Origin: an uncultured Pseudomonas sp.
GTDB taxonomy: Bacteria > Pseudomonadota > Gammaproteobacteria > Pseudomonadales > Pseudomonadaceae
Direction: 5' to 3'
Assembly: GCF_946885885.1 (NCBI RefSeq)
Contig: NZ_CAMPHN010000039.1
Location: 1-30,941 of the forward strand
DNA: 30,941 bases
Below, in pieces: positions 8,346 through 16,924 of the stretch. The notes beneath the pieces are model-generated. The model was not told the DNA's origin. It ran no database searches and saw nothing but the letters and a program-made list of their open reading frames with translations. Numbering within the stretch: position 1 is the first letter of the stretch; each line of letters begins with the position of its first letter. The translations under genes were made by a program, and so were the position numbers.

Positions 8346-9369
8346 GTTCGCCTGGCCATGGATCTTCCTGCTGGCGCCGCTGCCCTGGCTGCTGCGCCGG
8401 CTGCTGCCGGCAGCGGACAGCGGCGAGGCCGCCCTGAAAGTCAGTTTTCTCGGCGAGCTGGAGAACCTGGCCGGTCGCCGCGCCCGCGCCGGTTTGCCGC
8501 CCTGGCGGCAGCAGTTGCCGTTTATCCTGTTGTGGCTGTTGCTGCTCTGCGCCGCCGCCCGCCCGGAATGGGTCGGCGAGCCTTTACCCCTGCCCGCCAG
8601 CGGCCGCGATCTATTGGTCGCCGTGGATGTCTCCGGCTCGATGAGCTATGCCGACATGCGCTGGGAAGATGAAGAAGTGGACCGCCTGACCCTGGTCAAA
8701 CACCTGCTCGGCGACTTTATCGAAGGCCGCCGCGGCGACCGCGTCGGCCTGATCCTGTTCGGCAGCCAGGCCTACCTGCAAGCCCCGCTGACCTTCGACC
8801 GGCGCACCGTGCGCACCTGGCTCGACGAAGCACTGATCGGCATCGCCGGCAAGAACACCGCGATCGGCGACGCCATCGGCCTGGCGGTCAAACGCCTGCG
8901 CGAGCGCCCGGCGGACAGCCGCGTACTGGTCCTGGTCACCGATGGCGCCAATACCGGCGGCGAGATCGACCCCATGACCGCGGCGCGCCTGGCCGCCGAG
9001 GAAGGGGTGAAAATCTACGCCATCGGCATCGGCGCCGATCCGCAGCATGGTGGTGTGCTCGGCATGCTCGGCCTCAACCCCGGTCTGGATCTCGACGAGC
9101 CGACGCTGCGCGGCATCGCCGATCTGACCGGCGGCGAGTATTTCCGCGCGCGCGACAGCGACGAATTGCGCGCCATCGAAGCCACCCTCGACCGCCTCGA
9201 ACCGGTGGCGCAGCAGTCCACCCTGGCGCGTCCGGCCCTGGCCCTGTATTGCTGGCCGCTGGGCGCCGCCCTGCTGTTCAGCGTGCTGCTGGTGGTTCGC
9301 GAACTCTGGCCGCAACTGCAACAGCAGCGCAGTCGCCTGGTCCTACGCCTCAAGCGGAGGCCGCAATGA
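8338..9369 (+). CDS. BatA-like VWA domain membrane protein
   Basis: The 343-residue protein has an N-terminal membrane anchor (about 5-22), a second helix (about 58-75), a VWA domain (about 90-290) and a C-terminal membrane helix near 300-320. The metal-ion-dependent adhesion site looks complete: DVSGS (97-101), Thr174 in KNTAIGDA and Asp202 in TDGANTGG. In the Bacteroides aerotolerance (Bat) system and related MoxR clusters, such proteins are the likely clients of the MoxR ATPase. The start at 8338 overlaps the end of the DUF4381 gene; an in-frame start at 8299 would lie deep inside it. The TGA stop overlaps the next gene's ATG. Confidence 0.92.
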   Translation: MFEFAWPWIFLLAPLPWLLRRLLPAADSGEAALKVSFLGELENLAGRRARAGLPPWRQQLPFILLWLLLLCAAARPEWVGEPLPLPASGRDLLVAVDVSGSMSYADMRWEDEEVDRLTLVKHLLGDFIEGRRGDRVGLILFGSQAYLQAPLTFDRRTVRTWLDEALIGIAGKNTAIGDAIGLAVKRLRERPADSRVLVLVTDGANTGGEIDPMTAARLAAEEGVKIYAIGIGADPQHGGVLGMLGLNPGLDLDEPTLRGIADLTGGEYFRARDSDELRAIEATLDRLEPVAQQSTLARPALALYCWPLGAALLFSVLLVVRELWPQLQQQRSRLVLRLKRRPQ

Positions 9370-11117
9370 TCGAAGACACCCTGCAACTGCTCTGGCCCCA
9401 TTGGCTGCGCCCTTACTGGCTGTTGCTGGCGCCGCTGCTGGGCGCATTGATCTGGCAGCTCTGGCACCGGGAAAAACGCAGCGGGCGCTGGCAGTCGCTG
9501 CTGCCCGTCGCCTTCCATGCCACCCTGCTCAGCGGCGGCAAAGGCCGCAGCAGCCGCCTGCCGTGGATCCTTCTCGGCCTGGCCTGGCTCCTCGCCTTGT
9601 TGGCATTGCTCGGCCCGAGCTGGCAACGCATCGAGCAGCAGAACCTGAAACCCGCCGATCCGCTGGTGGTGCTGCTCGAACTGACGCCACAGATGCTCGC
9701 CGGCGATGCCTCGCCCAACCGCCTGGAGCAGGCCAAGCGCAAGGTCCTGGATCTGCTGGAGGAGCGCCGCGACGCGCAGACCGCGATCGTGGTATTCGCC
9801 GGCAGCGCGCATACCCTGGTGCCGCTGTCCGACGACCTGGCCACCAGCCGCAACCTGCTCGAATCGCTCAAGCCCTCGATCATGCCCGAACCCGGACGGC
9901 GCGCCGACCTGGCCGTGGCCAAGGCCCTGGCCCTGCTCGAGCAAGGCGCCCTGGGCAAAGGCCGCCTGCTGTTGATCGGCAGCGAACTGGACGCACAGGA
10001 GCGCCTCGGGATTCGCCAGGCACTGGATGAGCGTAGCGAGTCGTTGTCCATCCTCGGTATCGGCAGCGCCGAAGGTGCGCCCATTCCCCAGGCCGACGGC
10101 GGTTTCCTCAAGGACGCCCAAGGCGCGATCCTGATTCCGCGGCTCGACCATAGCGGCTTCAAACGCTTCGCCCAGGAGATAGGTGCGCGCTACCGCCAAG
10201 CCAGCCTGGACGATCGCGACCTGCGCGCTCTGGGCCTGCTCGAAGGACCGCAGCGGCTGCAGCAGGAAGGCGAACAAATCACCCTGCAAGCCTGGGCCGA
10301 TCAAGGCCATTGGTTACTCCTGCCGCTGTTGCTATTGGCCGCCTGCGCCGGCCGGCGCGGCTGGTTGCTGTGCCTGCCACTATTGCTGCTGGGCGCGCCG
10401 CAGAGCGGTTACGCCTTCGACTTCAATGACCTCTGGCTACGTGCCGACCAACAAGGCCAGCGCCTGCTCGACGCCCAGCGTCCCGCCGAGGCGGCCGAGC
10501 GCTTCAAAGACCCGCAGTGGCAGGGCCAGGCGCTGTACCAGGCCGAAGATTACGCGGCGGCGGCCGAGCGTTTCGCTCAGGACGACAGCGCCGCCGGGCA
10601 CTACAACCGCGGCAATGCCCTGGCGCGCAGCAACGAATTGGAAGCGGCCATCGAAGCCTACGATCGAGCCCTCGAACTGCAGCCGCAGCTGCAACCGGCA
10701 TTGACCAACAAAGCGCTCGTCGAAGAATTGCTACGCCAACAGCAGCAACAGCAACAAAATCAGCAGGCCCAGCAAGACCCGCAACAAGCGCAAAACGACC
10801 CGGCGCAAAACCCGCAGACAGCGCCCGACGGTGACCAAGCGAAAGAGCCCCCCGAGGGCCAGCCAACACCGAACAATGGCCAAGAGGCGCCAGCGCAACA
10901 GACGCCCGGCGAAGGCGGAGACAAGGCGCCGACACCCGCAGACCCCACCGACAAGGGCGATGGCGAACAACAGATCGCCACCGCCGAAGAGGCCCTCGAC
11001 GGCGAACGTCGTCAGGCCCTGGAACAATGGCTACGGCAAATCCCCGACGACCCGGGCGAGTTGCTGCGACGTAAATTCTGGTATGAACAGCAACAGCGTC
11101 AGGAACAGACCCGATGA
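9366..11117 (+). CDS. BatB/BatC-like fusion: VWA domain plus TPR repeat protein
   Basis: This 583-residue protein joins two Bat proteins that are separate in Bacteroides. Two membrane helices (about 12-32 and 66-84) precede a VWA-like domain (98-290), then a helix pair at 314-345, a TPR region (about 385-455) with the clear unit HYNRGNALARSNELEAAIEA (412-431), a glutamine/proline-rich linker (457-540) and the conserved tail ALEQWLRQIPDDPGELLRRK (551-570). Unlike its BatA neighbour, the metal site is degraded: the DxSxS position reads ELTPQ (105-109), and the usual TDG reads GSELD. It may therefore be a structural partner. Start and stop overlap neighbouring genes in ATGA. Confidence 0.92.
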   Translation: MIEDTLQLLWPHWLRPYWLLLAPLLGALIWQLWHREKRSGRWQSLLPVAFHATLLSGGKGRSSRLPWILLGLAWLLALLALLGPSWQRIEQQNLKPADPLVVLLELTPQMLAGDASPNRLEQAKRKVLDLLEERRDAQTAIVVFAGSAHTLVPLSDDLATSRNLLESLKPSIMPEPGRRADLAVAKALALLEQGALGKGRLLLIGSELDAQERLGIRQALDERSESLSILGIGSAEGAPIPQADGGFLKDAQGAILIPRLDHSGFKRFAQEIGARYRQASLDDRDLRALGLLEGPQRLQQEGEQITLQAWADQGHWLLLPLLLLAACAGRRGWLLCLPLLLLGAPQSGYAFDFNDLWLRADQQGQRLLDAQRPAEAAERFKDPQWQGQALYQAEDYAAAAERFAQDDSAAGHYNRGNALARSNELEAAIEAYDRALELQPQLQPALTNKALVEELLRQQQQQQQNQQAQQDPQQAQNDPAQNPQTAPDGDQAKEPPEGQPTPNNGQEAPAQQTPGEGGDKAPTPADPTDKGDGEQQIATAEEALDGERRQALEQWLRQIPDDPGELLRRKFWYEQQQRQEQTR

Positions 11118-12757
11118 CCCGCCTGCTCTGCACTTTTTTTCTGCTCCTGATGGCGCTGCAAACCAACGCCGCAAGCCTTACCGCCAGCGTCGACCGCTCC
11201 CGCCTGAGCCTCGGCGAGAGCGTCGAGCTGACCCTCGAGTCCGATGACGCCACAGTGTTCAACAAGCCCGACCTCAGCCCGCTCCAGGCGCTGTTCGAGG
11301 TGATCGGCACCCGCCAGTTCAATCGCTTGGCCACCATCAACGGCGAAGCCCGCTCCACCACCCGCTGGGTCATCACCCTGCAACCCAAGCAGAGCGGTTA
11401 CGTGATAGTGCCGCCGTTGCGCCTGGGCGACGCGCAAACCCAGCCGATCACCCTGCACGTGCAAGAAAGCAGCGGCAACACGGCGACCGGCCAGTTGGCG
11501 CCGGTATTCATCGACGCCAGCCTCGACCAGGAGAGCGTTTACGTCCAGGCCCAGGCCGTGCTGACGCTACGCATCTACCACTCGGTGTCGCTGTACGACG
11601 ACAGCAGCCTGACCCCCTTGGAAATGGCCGATGCGCGCATCGAATCGCTGGGCGAACCGCGCACCTACGAGAAAGACATCGGCGGCGTGCGCCACGGCGT
11701 GATCGAGCTGCGCTATGCGATCTTCCCGCAGCTCAGCGGCGAATTGACCATTCCCGGCCAAGTGTTCAGCGCCACCCTGGCCGACCGTTCGCAGAGCAAT
11801 ATCTATATGCCCTTCGGCCCGCCGCCGGGCAAAGTGACGCGGGTGAAATCCCCGGATATTCCCCTCACCGTCAAAGCCAAGCCCGCCAGCTACCCGACCG
11901 ATGCGCCCTGGCTACCGGCGCGCGGCCTGAGCCTGGCCGAAGCCTGGAGCCCGGAGCCGGATAACGCCCAGGCCGGCGACTCCCTGACCCGCAGCCTGCT
12001 GCTCAAGGTCGATGGTCTTTCCAGCGCGCAACTGCCACCCTTACCCGCGACCCGCGCCGCGGGCTTGCGCCGCTACCCGGATCAACCGCAATTATCCAAT
12101 CAAGTCACCGAGCAGGGGCTGATCGGCAGCCGCGAGGAACGCGAAGCCCTGGTGCCCAATCGAGTGGGCGAATTCACTCTCGATGCACTGGAAGTGGTCT
12201 GGTGGAACACCCAGGAAGACCGCCTGGAGCGCAGCAGCCTGCCGGCACGCACACTGAAGGTCGCGGCCAACCCCGACCTGGCCCTGGAAACCCTGCCCGA
12301 ACCCGTGCCAAGCAGCGGCACCAGCCAAGGCCCGGCGCTGTGGCCCTGGCAATTGAGCACTACGCTGCTCGGCTTCACCACCCTGCTCGGCTTCGCCCTC
12401 TGGTGGCATGCCCGCCGCCAGCCCGCGGTGCTGCGCGCCGCGCAAACCGGCCCGAGCCCGCGCACCCTGCTCGACGATTTGAAACGCGCCAGCCTGGCCA
12501 ACGACCCCCATGGCACCCGCCAAGCGCTCGACGCCTGGGCCCGCCAACAGCCGGAAACCCTCGCCGACATGGCCGCCCGCTTCGTCCCCTTGTCCGAGGC
12601 GCTCGACGGCCTGAACGGGGCGCTCTACAGCGAAACCGGCCAGCAATGGCAAGGCCAGGATCTCTGGCAGGCGATCCGCACCCTGACCAGCAACGAAGCG
12701 AACAGCGGTACGGCGCAGCAGGAACAAGGCGCCCTGCCGCCGCTGTATCCGCGCTAG
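11114..12757 (+). CDS. BatD-like protein (oxygen-tolerance family)
   Basis: The 547-residue protein begins with a signal peptide (residues 1-19, ending TNAAS) and has a large periplasmic region made of beta-sandwich repeats starting SLTASVDRSRLSLGESVELT. One membrane helix follows at about 412-433 (LSTTLLGFTTLLGFALWWHA), then a basic cytoplasmic helical tail. This is the BatD plan. It is the last gene of the MoxR/Bat unit, overlaps the previous gene by four bases, and is followed by repeat DNA. Its cellular role is inferred from the family: periplasmic sensor or scaffold for the MoxR-VWA complex, linked in other species to envelope or oxidative stress tolerance. Confidence 0.9.
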   Translation: MTRLLCTFFLLLMALQTNAASLTASVDRSRLSLGESVELTLESDDATVFNKPDLSPLQALFEVIGTRQFNRLATINGEARSTTRWVITLQPKQSGYVIVPPLRLGDAQTQPITLHVQESSGNTATGQLAPVFIDASLDQESVYVQAQAVLTLRIYHSVSLYDDSSLTPLEMADARIESLGEPRTYEKDIGGVRHGVIELRYAIFPQLSGELTIPGQVFSATLADRSQSNIYMPFGPPPGKVTRVKSPDIPLTVKAKPASYPTDAPWLPARGLSLAEAWSPEPDNAQAGDSLTRSLLLKVDGLSSAQLPPLPATRAAGLRRYPDQPQLSNQVTEQGLIGSREEREALVPNRVGEFTLDALEVVWWNTQEDRLERSSLPARTLKVAANPDLALETLPEPVPSSGTSQGPALWPWQLSTTLLGFTTLLGFALWWHARRQPAVLRAAQTGPSPRTLLDDLKRASLANDPHGTRQALDAWARQQPETLADMAARFVPLSEALDGLNGALYSETGQQWQGQDLWQAIRTLTSNEANSGTAQQEQGALPPLYPR

Positions 12758-12823
12758 CGCCCACAACCCAGCGCATACAGTCCGTAGATCCTATGTTTAT
12801 ACACAAGACCCTGCTTAACCCTG

Positions 12824-12899
12824 GTAGCCCAGATAAGCGCCAGCGCAATCCGGGGAAAATGTTGCGCCAGATACCGCTCCCGGATTGCATCCGGGCTAC
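12824..12899. repeat. Hybrid REP-like element
   Basis: The left arm begins GTAGCCCAGATAAGCGCCAG, like the copy at 25384. The right arm is CCCGGATTGCATCCGGGCTA, like the copy at 6838. Only the outer 15 or so bases pair well, so it looks like a recombinant or decayed element. It begins 66 bases after the batD stop. Confidence 0.6.
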
Positions 12900-12988
12900 A
12901 CGTTTGCCGAAGCACAAGCATTGACGCCCGCCTATACCTAAAACCCATTACTTGTCGCCCACGGCTTTGTGAGGGGAGACGCGCAGTC

Positions 12989-13093
12989 GTAGGGCGGGTT
13001 AGCCGCATAGGCAATTGCCCGACATCGCACCATAAGGGATGCGGCGTAATCCGCCACCGGCGCAACGCGGTCTAGCGCCTGGTGGGTTACGCG
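12989..13093. repeat. GTAGGGCGGGTTAG / GTAATCCGCC intergenic repeat
   Basis: GTAGGGCGGGTTAG (12989-13002) is imperfectly complementary to GCGGCGTAATCCGCC (13041-13055), and a third related segment, GGTGGGTTACGCG, occurs at 13081-13093. This composition is typical of repeats scattered between genes of Pseudomonas and relatives. It is distinct from the GTAGCCCGG family. Confidence 0.6.
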
Positions 13094-13203
13094 TCGCGCC
13101 ATGGTCGTGTTCGGAGCGTGGCAGGCGTACCGCGCCGCTAAGCCACGAATGGCGCCAGCCTTGGCATCGTCTCACCGACTCCAGGGCGCGATAAATAATT
13201 GGT

Positions 13204-13286
13204 ACATAGCCCATAAAAAGGCTATGTCCCAATGGCATGTTGCACGGCGATAAGCCCAACGAGACATACCGATGCCTGTTGGGCTT
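13204..13286. repeat. Two adjacent hairpin repeats
   Basis: ACATAGCC (13204-13211) and GGCTATGT (13220-13227) form a perfect 8-bp stem around an A-rich loop. AAGCCCAAC (13252-13260) and GTTGGGCTT (13278-13286) form a perfect 9-bp stem. The second matches the common Pseudomonas GTTGGGCTTCGCTGCGCTCA type of intergenic repeat, visible just after it. Confidence 0.55.
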
Positions 13287-13343
13287 CGCTGCGCTCAGCG
13301 CCAACCTACCCATTGCATGTAACACCTACCGGGTACATAACCT

Positions 13344-13377
13344 AAAAAAAAACCGCGACTCAAGGTCGCGGTTTTTT
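13344..13377 (-). terminator. Strong rho-independent terminator, usable from both strands
   Basis: AACCGCGAC (13351-13359) pairs with GTCGCGGTT (13365-13373) around a TCAAG loop. A-run and T-run flanks extend the helix. On the minus strand the stem is followed by nine consecutive T, and it begins about 18 bases past the RND gene stop, so it ends that transcript. The plus-strand T-run means it can also stop transcripts arriving from the Bat operon. Confidence 0.9.
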
Positions 13378-13394
13378 CTGCTCGGGCCTATGGA

Positions 13395-15755
13395 TCAGGC
13401 TTCGGCTTTTTGACGCAGCTTCTCCGGGTTGATCATAAAGCGCGCCAGGGCAGGCAGTAGCCAGATCGCGCCGATCATGTTCCAGAGGAACATAAAGGTC
13501 AGCATCAGACCCATATCGGCCTGGAACTTGATCGCCGAGAAGATCCAGGTCGCCACGCCGATGGCCAGGCATACGCCGGTGAAGAGCACGGCTTTACCGG
13601 TCGACTTGAGCGTCTCGTAATAGGCATCCTGCAACGACAGCCCCTGGCGCAGGTAGGTCTCCAGGCGGCTGTAGATATAGATGCCGTAGTCGACACCGAT
13701 ACCCACGCCCAGAGCGATCACCGGCAGGGTGGCCACCTTCACGCCGATGCCCATAAAGGCCATCAGAGCGTTACCCAGCACCGAGGTCAGCACCAGCGGC
13801 AGGATCACGCACAGGGTCGCCGCCACGGAGCGGAACGTCAGCAGACACATGATGCTCACCGCGGCATAAACCGCGACCAGCATGGTGGTCTCGGATGCCG
13901 CGATCACTTCGTTGGTGGCCGCTTCGATACCGGCGTTACCCGCTGCGAGGACGAACTTCAGCTCTTCGGTGCTGTGCTCCTTGGCGAATGCCTCGGCGAC
14001 CGCGACGGTGCGTTCCAGAGTCTCCGCTTTGTGGTCGTTGAGGAACACCAGCACCGGCGCCAACGAGCAGTCGCTGTTGTACAGACCATCGGCGCGGGCG
14101 ATCGAATTGTTCAACACGTCCTTGTTACGCGACAGGGTTTCCCATTTCAAGTTGCCCTCGTTCATCCCTTTGATCACCTGCTTGGACACGGTGACCATGG
14201 AAATGGTCGACTGTACGCCCTCCGTGTTCCGCATCTTCCACATCAGCTCGTCCATGGCCGACAGCGTTTCGTAGGTCGAACAACCTTCGACGCCGGTCTT
14301 GACCATGATCACCAGTACATCGGAGCTGGTGGAATAGTTGCGGATGACGAAGTCGTTATCCAGGTTGTAACGGGAATCCGGGTGCAGTTCCGGCGCGCCC
14401 TGGTCGAGGTCGCCGATCTTCAGGTTCTGCCCGTACCAGAGCCCGCCGCCGAGCGCGACCAGGGCGATCACCACGGAAATCGGCGCCACCATCGGGTGGG
14501 CGAAGTTGGAAATCAGACGCCAGAACGGATGATCCTTGGCGGCCTCTTCGCGGCTGATTTTCACCGCCTTCTTGCTGATGCCGATATAGGAAATGATCAC
14601 CGGCAGCAGAATCAGGTTGGTCAGAATGATCACCGCCACACCCACGGATGCGCCGATGGCCAGCTCGCGGATCACGCCAATGTCGATCAGTAGCAAGGTC
14701 ACGAAGCCCACGGCATCCGACAGCAACGCCACCAACCCGGGAATGAACAGCTGACGGAACGCCATGCGCGCCGCCGACAAGGCATCGGTCGCTTCGCCGG
14801 AGGCCATGGCGATGCCGTTGATTTTCTGTACCCCGTGGGAAATACCGATGGCGAACACCAGGAACGGTACCAGCATCGAATAAGGATCGAGACCGAAGCC
14901 CAAGGTGTGCAGCAAACCGAGCTGCCAGACCACCGCGATCAAGGTGGCGACCAATACCGCGATCGTGCTCTTGAAGCAGTGGGTGAACCACAGCAGCAAG
15001 ACGAAGGTGATGCCAATGGCCACGGCGAAGAACAGCGCCACACCGATCAAGCCATCGATCAGATCGCCGACTTTCTTGGCGAAACCGATGATGTGAACTT
15101 TCACATTGGGGTTTTGCGCTTCGTATTTCTCGCGAATCTTCTCTTCGAGCTCGTGGGAGAACTGCTGATAGTCCAGTGGGATCAACTTGCTCTGGTCGTT
15201 CGGGTCCGGGTAGGCCTCGAGCAACGGCACGTCGATGATGCTCGACTTGAAGTTGTTCGCCACCAGGCGCCCGACTTGTCCGGACTTGAGGATGTTGCTG
15301 CGCAGGTCCTCGAGGCTTTCGGTCGAACCGTCGTAGGTTTGCGGAATAACCTCGCCGCCGGAGAAACCTTCCTCGGTCACTTCGGTCCAGCGAACGCTCG
15401 GGCTCCACAGCGATTTGAGCCCCGAACGATCGACGCCGGGAATGTAGAACACCTCGTCGTGGATCTGCCGCAGCGTCTCCATATAGGTTTTGCTGAAGAT
15501 GTCGCCTTCGGTCGCTTCAACCGAAATCCGTACGGTGTTGCCCAGGTTGGCCAGATCGTTACGGTGCTTCATCATGTTCTGAATATAAGGGTGACCCAGC
15601 GGAATCATCTTCTCGAAGCTGGTTTGCGGGCGCACCTGAGAGGCTTGATAGAACAGAAAGATACTGATCAGCAGACACAGCAGAATGACCGCCGGACGAT
15701 TATTGAAAATCAACCGCTCCAGGAAAGACGCAGGTTGTTGTTGATGCTTACTCAT
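13395..15755 (-). CDS. RND superfamily exporter, MMPL type
   Basis: The 786-residue inner-membrane protein has the MMPL/RND plan: helix 1 at about 21-37, a periplasmic loop to about 235, five helices, a second half starting near 420 with another periplasmic loop, and five final helices. The functional segment in the second half reads GVGIGVDYGIYIYSRLET; its counterpart in the first half is FAIGISHGVQKING. Proteins of this group export lipids or hydrophobic compounds and lack the trimeric-efflux docking domains of AcrB. The start at 15755 is preceded by GGGAGAG at a suitable distance and lies 15 bases after the YCF48-like gene, so the two are co-transcribed. The substrate is unknown. The gene ends at a strong terminator. 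Confidence 0.9.
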   Translation of the reverse strand: MSKHQQQPASFLERLIFNNRPAVILLCLLISIFLFYQASQVRPQTSFEKMIPLGHPYIQNMMKHRNDLANLGNTVRISVEATEGDIFSKTYMETLRQIHDEVFYIPGVDRSGLKSLWSPSVRWTEVTEEGFSGGEVIPQTYDGSTESLEDLRSNILKSGQVGRLVANNFKSSIIDVPLLEAYPDPNDQSKLIPLDYQQFSHELEEKIREKYEAQNPNVKVHIIGFAKKVGDLIDGLIGVALFFAVAIGITFVLLLWFTHCFKSTIAVLVATLIAVVWQLGLLHTLGFGLDPYSMLVPFLVFAIGISHGVQKINGIAMASGEATDALSAARMAFRQLFIPGLVALLSDAVGFVTLLLIDIGVIRELAIGASVGVAVIILTNLILLPVIISYIGISKKAVKISREEAAKDHPFWRLISNFAHPMVAPISVVIALVALGGGLWYGQNLKIGDLDQGAPELHPDSRYNLDNDFVIRNYSTSSDVLVIMVKTGVEGCSTYETLSAMDELMWKMRNTEGVQSTISMVTVSKQVIKGMNEGNLKWETLSRNKDVLNNSIARADGLYNSDCSLAPVLVFLNDHKAETLERTVAVAEAFAKEHSTEELKFVLAAGNAGIEAATNEVIAASETTMLVAVYAAVSIMCLLTFRSVAATLCVILPLVLTSVLGNALMAFMGIGVKVATLPVIALGVGIGVDYGIYIYSRLETYLRQGLSLQDAYYETLKSTGKAVLFTGVCLAIGVATWIFSAIKFQADMGLMLTFMFLWNMIGAIWLLPALARFMINPEKLRQKAEA

Positions 15756-15770
15756 GCAAACTCTCCCGGC

Positions 15771-16871
15771 TTATTGTTGTTGGCCCAGCTCGGCGCCAGT
15801 TGGCGAAGCGACATGCACGCCGCCCTGCCCCACCAGAATCAGGTTGCCGTTATCCGCTGCAGCGACACCGGCCAGCGATAGCCGATCACTGCGGTTGATC
15901 AGGCTGAAGGTACGGCCGTCATCGGTGCTTTTCAGCACGGTTCCGCCATGGCCGACCACGACGATCGAGCCATCCGGCAACAAGTTGCCGTCCGCCAGAC
16001 CGAACTCCAGCGGGCCGTTATTCGGTGTGTTCAGTTCGATCTGCGTCCAGGTATCGCCGAAATCGCTGGAGCGGAACAAATGGCCGCGCAAGCCATATGC
16101 CAGCAGCGTGCCGGTTTCGTTGGCGCCCAGCGCGCCGAACAGCGAGCCTTCGTAAGGGCCCTGGACGATTTCCCAGGTCTGGCCCCAATCGGCCGAACGG
16201 AACATGCCGCCCAACTCGCCGACGATGAACAGGCCGGAGTCTTTGACGGCGACTATGGCATTGAGGTGGTAGCCGTCTTCGCTGTTCAGGCGGTCGCCGA
16301 TGTCTTCCCAGTTCTTGCCGCCGTCGCTGGTCATCAACAGTGCCCCATAGGCGCCCACGACGAAACCGGTGTTACGGTCTTTGAACCAGACATCGAGAAA
16401 GGGCGAACCTTCTTCGCGCTCGATATCCCTGAACTGGACTTCCCAGGTCGCCCCGCCGTCTTGCGTGGCGAGAATTTGCGCGTCGTGGCCGACCGCCCAG
16501 CCATGGCTGTCGTCGACGAAGAATACGGCGGTGAGCAATTGCTTGGTCGGCACCTTGGCTTGAACCCAGGTGGAGGCATCGTCATCGGAATAAAGGATAT
16601 GACCACGGTCGCCGACAGCGACCAGGCGCTTACCGACGCGGGCCACGTCCAGCAACAGGCTGTGCTGCGCCTGGTCGGACATGATGGCATAGCTGGATTC
16701 GGAGCCACCGGCAGTTTGCGCAGACACGGGCGCCGCGGCGAAACTCAGGATAGACAACACAGCGCACAACGAAAGCGCTTTAGCTAACGGCGATTGAATG
16801 CGGAACGCCGGTGCGCAGAGTACCCCTGCTGCGTGACCGGCTTGGGTGCGCCGCAAGACGGGCTCACTCAT
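15771..16871 (-). CDS. Secreted YCF48/BNR-repeat beta-propeller protein
   Basis: The 366-residue protein has a long basic N-terminus, a hydrophobic stretch (about 31-48) and a signal-peptidase site near VSAQT, so it is probably periplasmic or lipid-free secreted. The rest consists of repeated units of the form W..G..G.I..S.DGG..W (for example HAQILATQDGGATWEVQ, GALLMTSDGGKNWEDI, GGMFRSADWGQTWEIV, GHLFRSSDFGDTWTQI), giving a BNR/YCF48 propeller of about six or seven blades. YCF48 (HCF136) helps assemble photosystem II in phototrophs, but in Pseudomonas such proteins accompany RND genes and the role is unknown. GGGGGAAGG lies just upstream of the ATG at 16871. It is followed 15 bases later by the RND gene; a periplasmic partner role is inferred. 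Confidence 0.85.
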   Translation of the reverse strand: MSEPVLRRTQAGHAAGVLCAPAFRIQSPLAKALSLCAVLSILSFAAAPVSAQTAGGSESSYAIMSDQAQHSLLLDVARVGKRLVAVGDRGHILYSDDDASTWVQAKVPTKQLLTAVFFVDDSHGWAVGHDAQILATQDGGATWEVQFRDIEREEGSPFLDVWFKDRNTGFVVGAYGALLMTSDGGKNWEDIGDRLNSEDGYHLNAIVAVKDSGLFIVGELGGMFRSADWGQTWEIVQGPYEGSLFGALGANETGTLLAYGLRGHLFRSSDFGDTWTQIELNTPNNGPLEFGLADGNLLPDGSIVVVGHGGTVLKSTDDGRTFSLINRSDRLSLAGVAAADNGNLILVGQGGVHVASPTGAELGQQQ

Positions 16872-16891
16872 ATACCTTCCCCCTTATTGTT

Positions 16892-16924
16892 ATAGGTGGT
16901 ACTGCCTGTTAGCAGACCGCCTAT
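16892..16924. promoter_or_regulatory. Inverted repeat in the leader of the YCF48/RND unit
   Basis: ATAGGTGGT (16892-16900) pairs with ACCGCCTAT (16916-16924) with one mismatch and a 15-base spacer. It ends about 20 bases before the start codon on the minus strand, next to the ribosome site. It could be an operator or an RNA hairpin that influences translation. Confidence 0.35.

Larger units (their letters stand above)
12900..13343. other. Repeat-filled gap between batD and the RND gene
   Basis: No credible gene is present. The stretch holds the GTAGGG/TTACGC repeat at 12989-13093, a hairpin at 13204-13227 and an AAGCCCAAC/GTTGGGCTT repeat at 13252-13286. It appears to be an accumulation site for short intergenic repeats between two convergent transcription units. 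Confidence 0.6.

Noticed and set aside
9015..10310. Long minus-strand open frame opposite the BatA/BatB genes
   Set aside because: Shadow of the high-GC genes; composition is Gln/Ala/Gly-rich without domain features, and it crosses two genes.
10737..10800. CAG/CAA-rich tract in the BatB/BatC gene as a repeat-expansion locus
   Set aside because: Codons are mixed CAG/CAA and interrupted by AAT, GCC and GAC; it encodes the usual Gln/Pro-rich linker of this protein family rather than a pure simple repeat.
12758..13343. CRISPR-like array from the many repeats after batD
   Set aside because: The repeats are different inverted elements without uniform direct repeats or spacers, and no cas gene is present.
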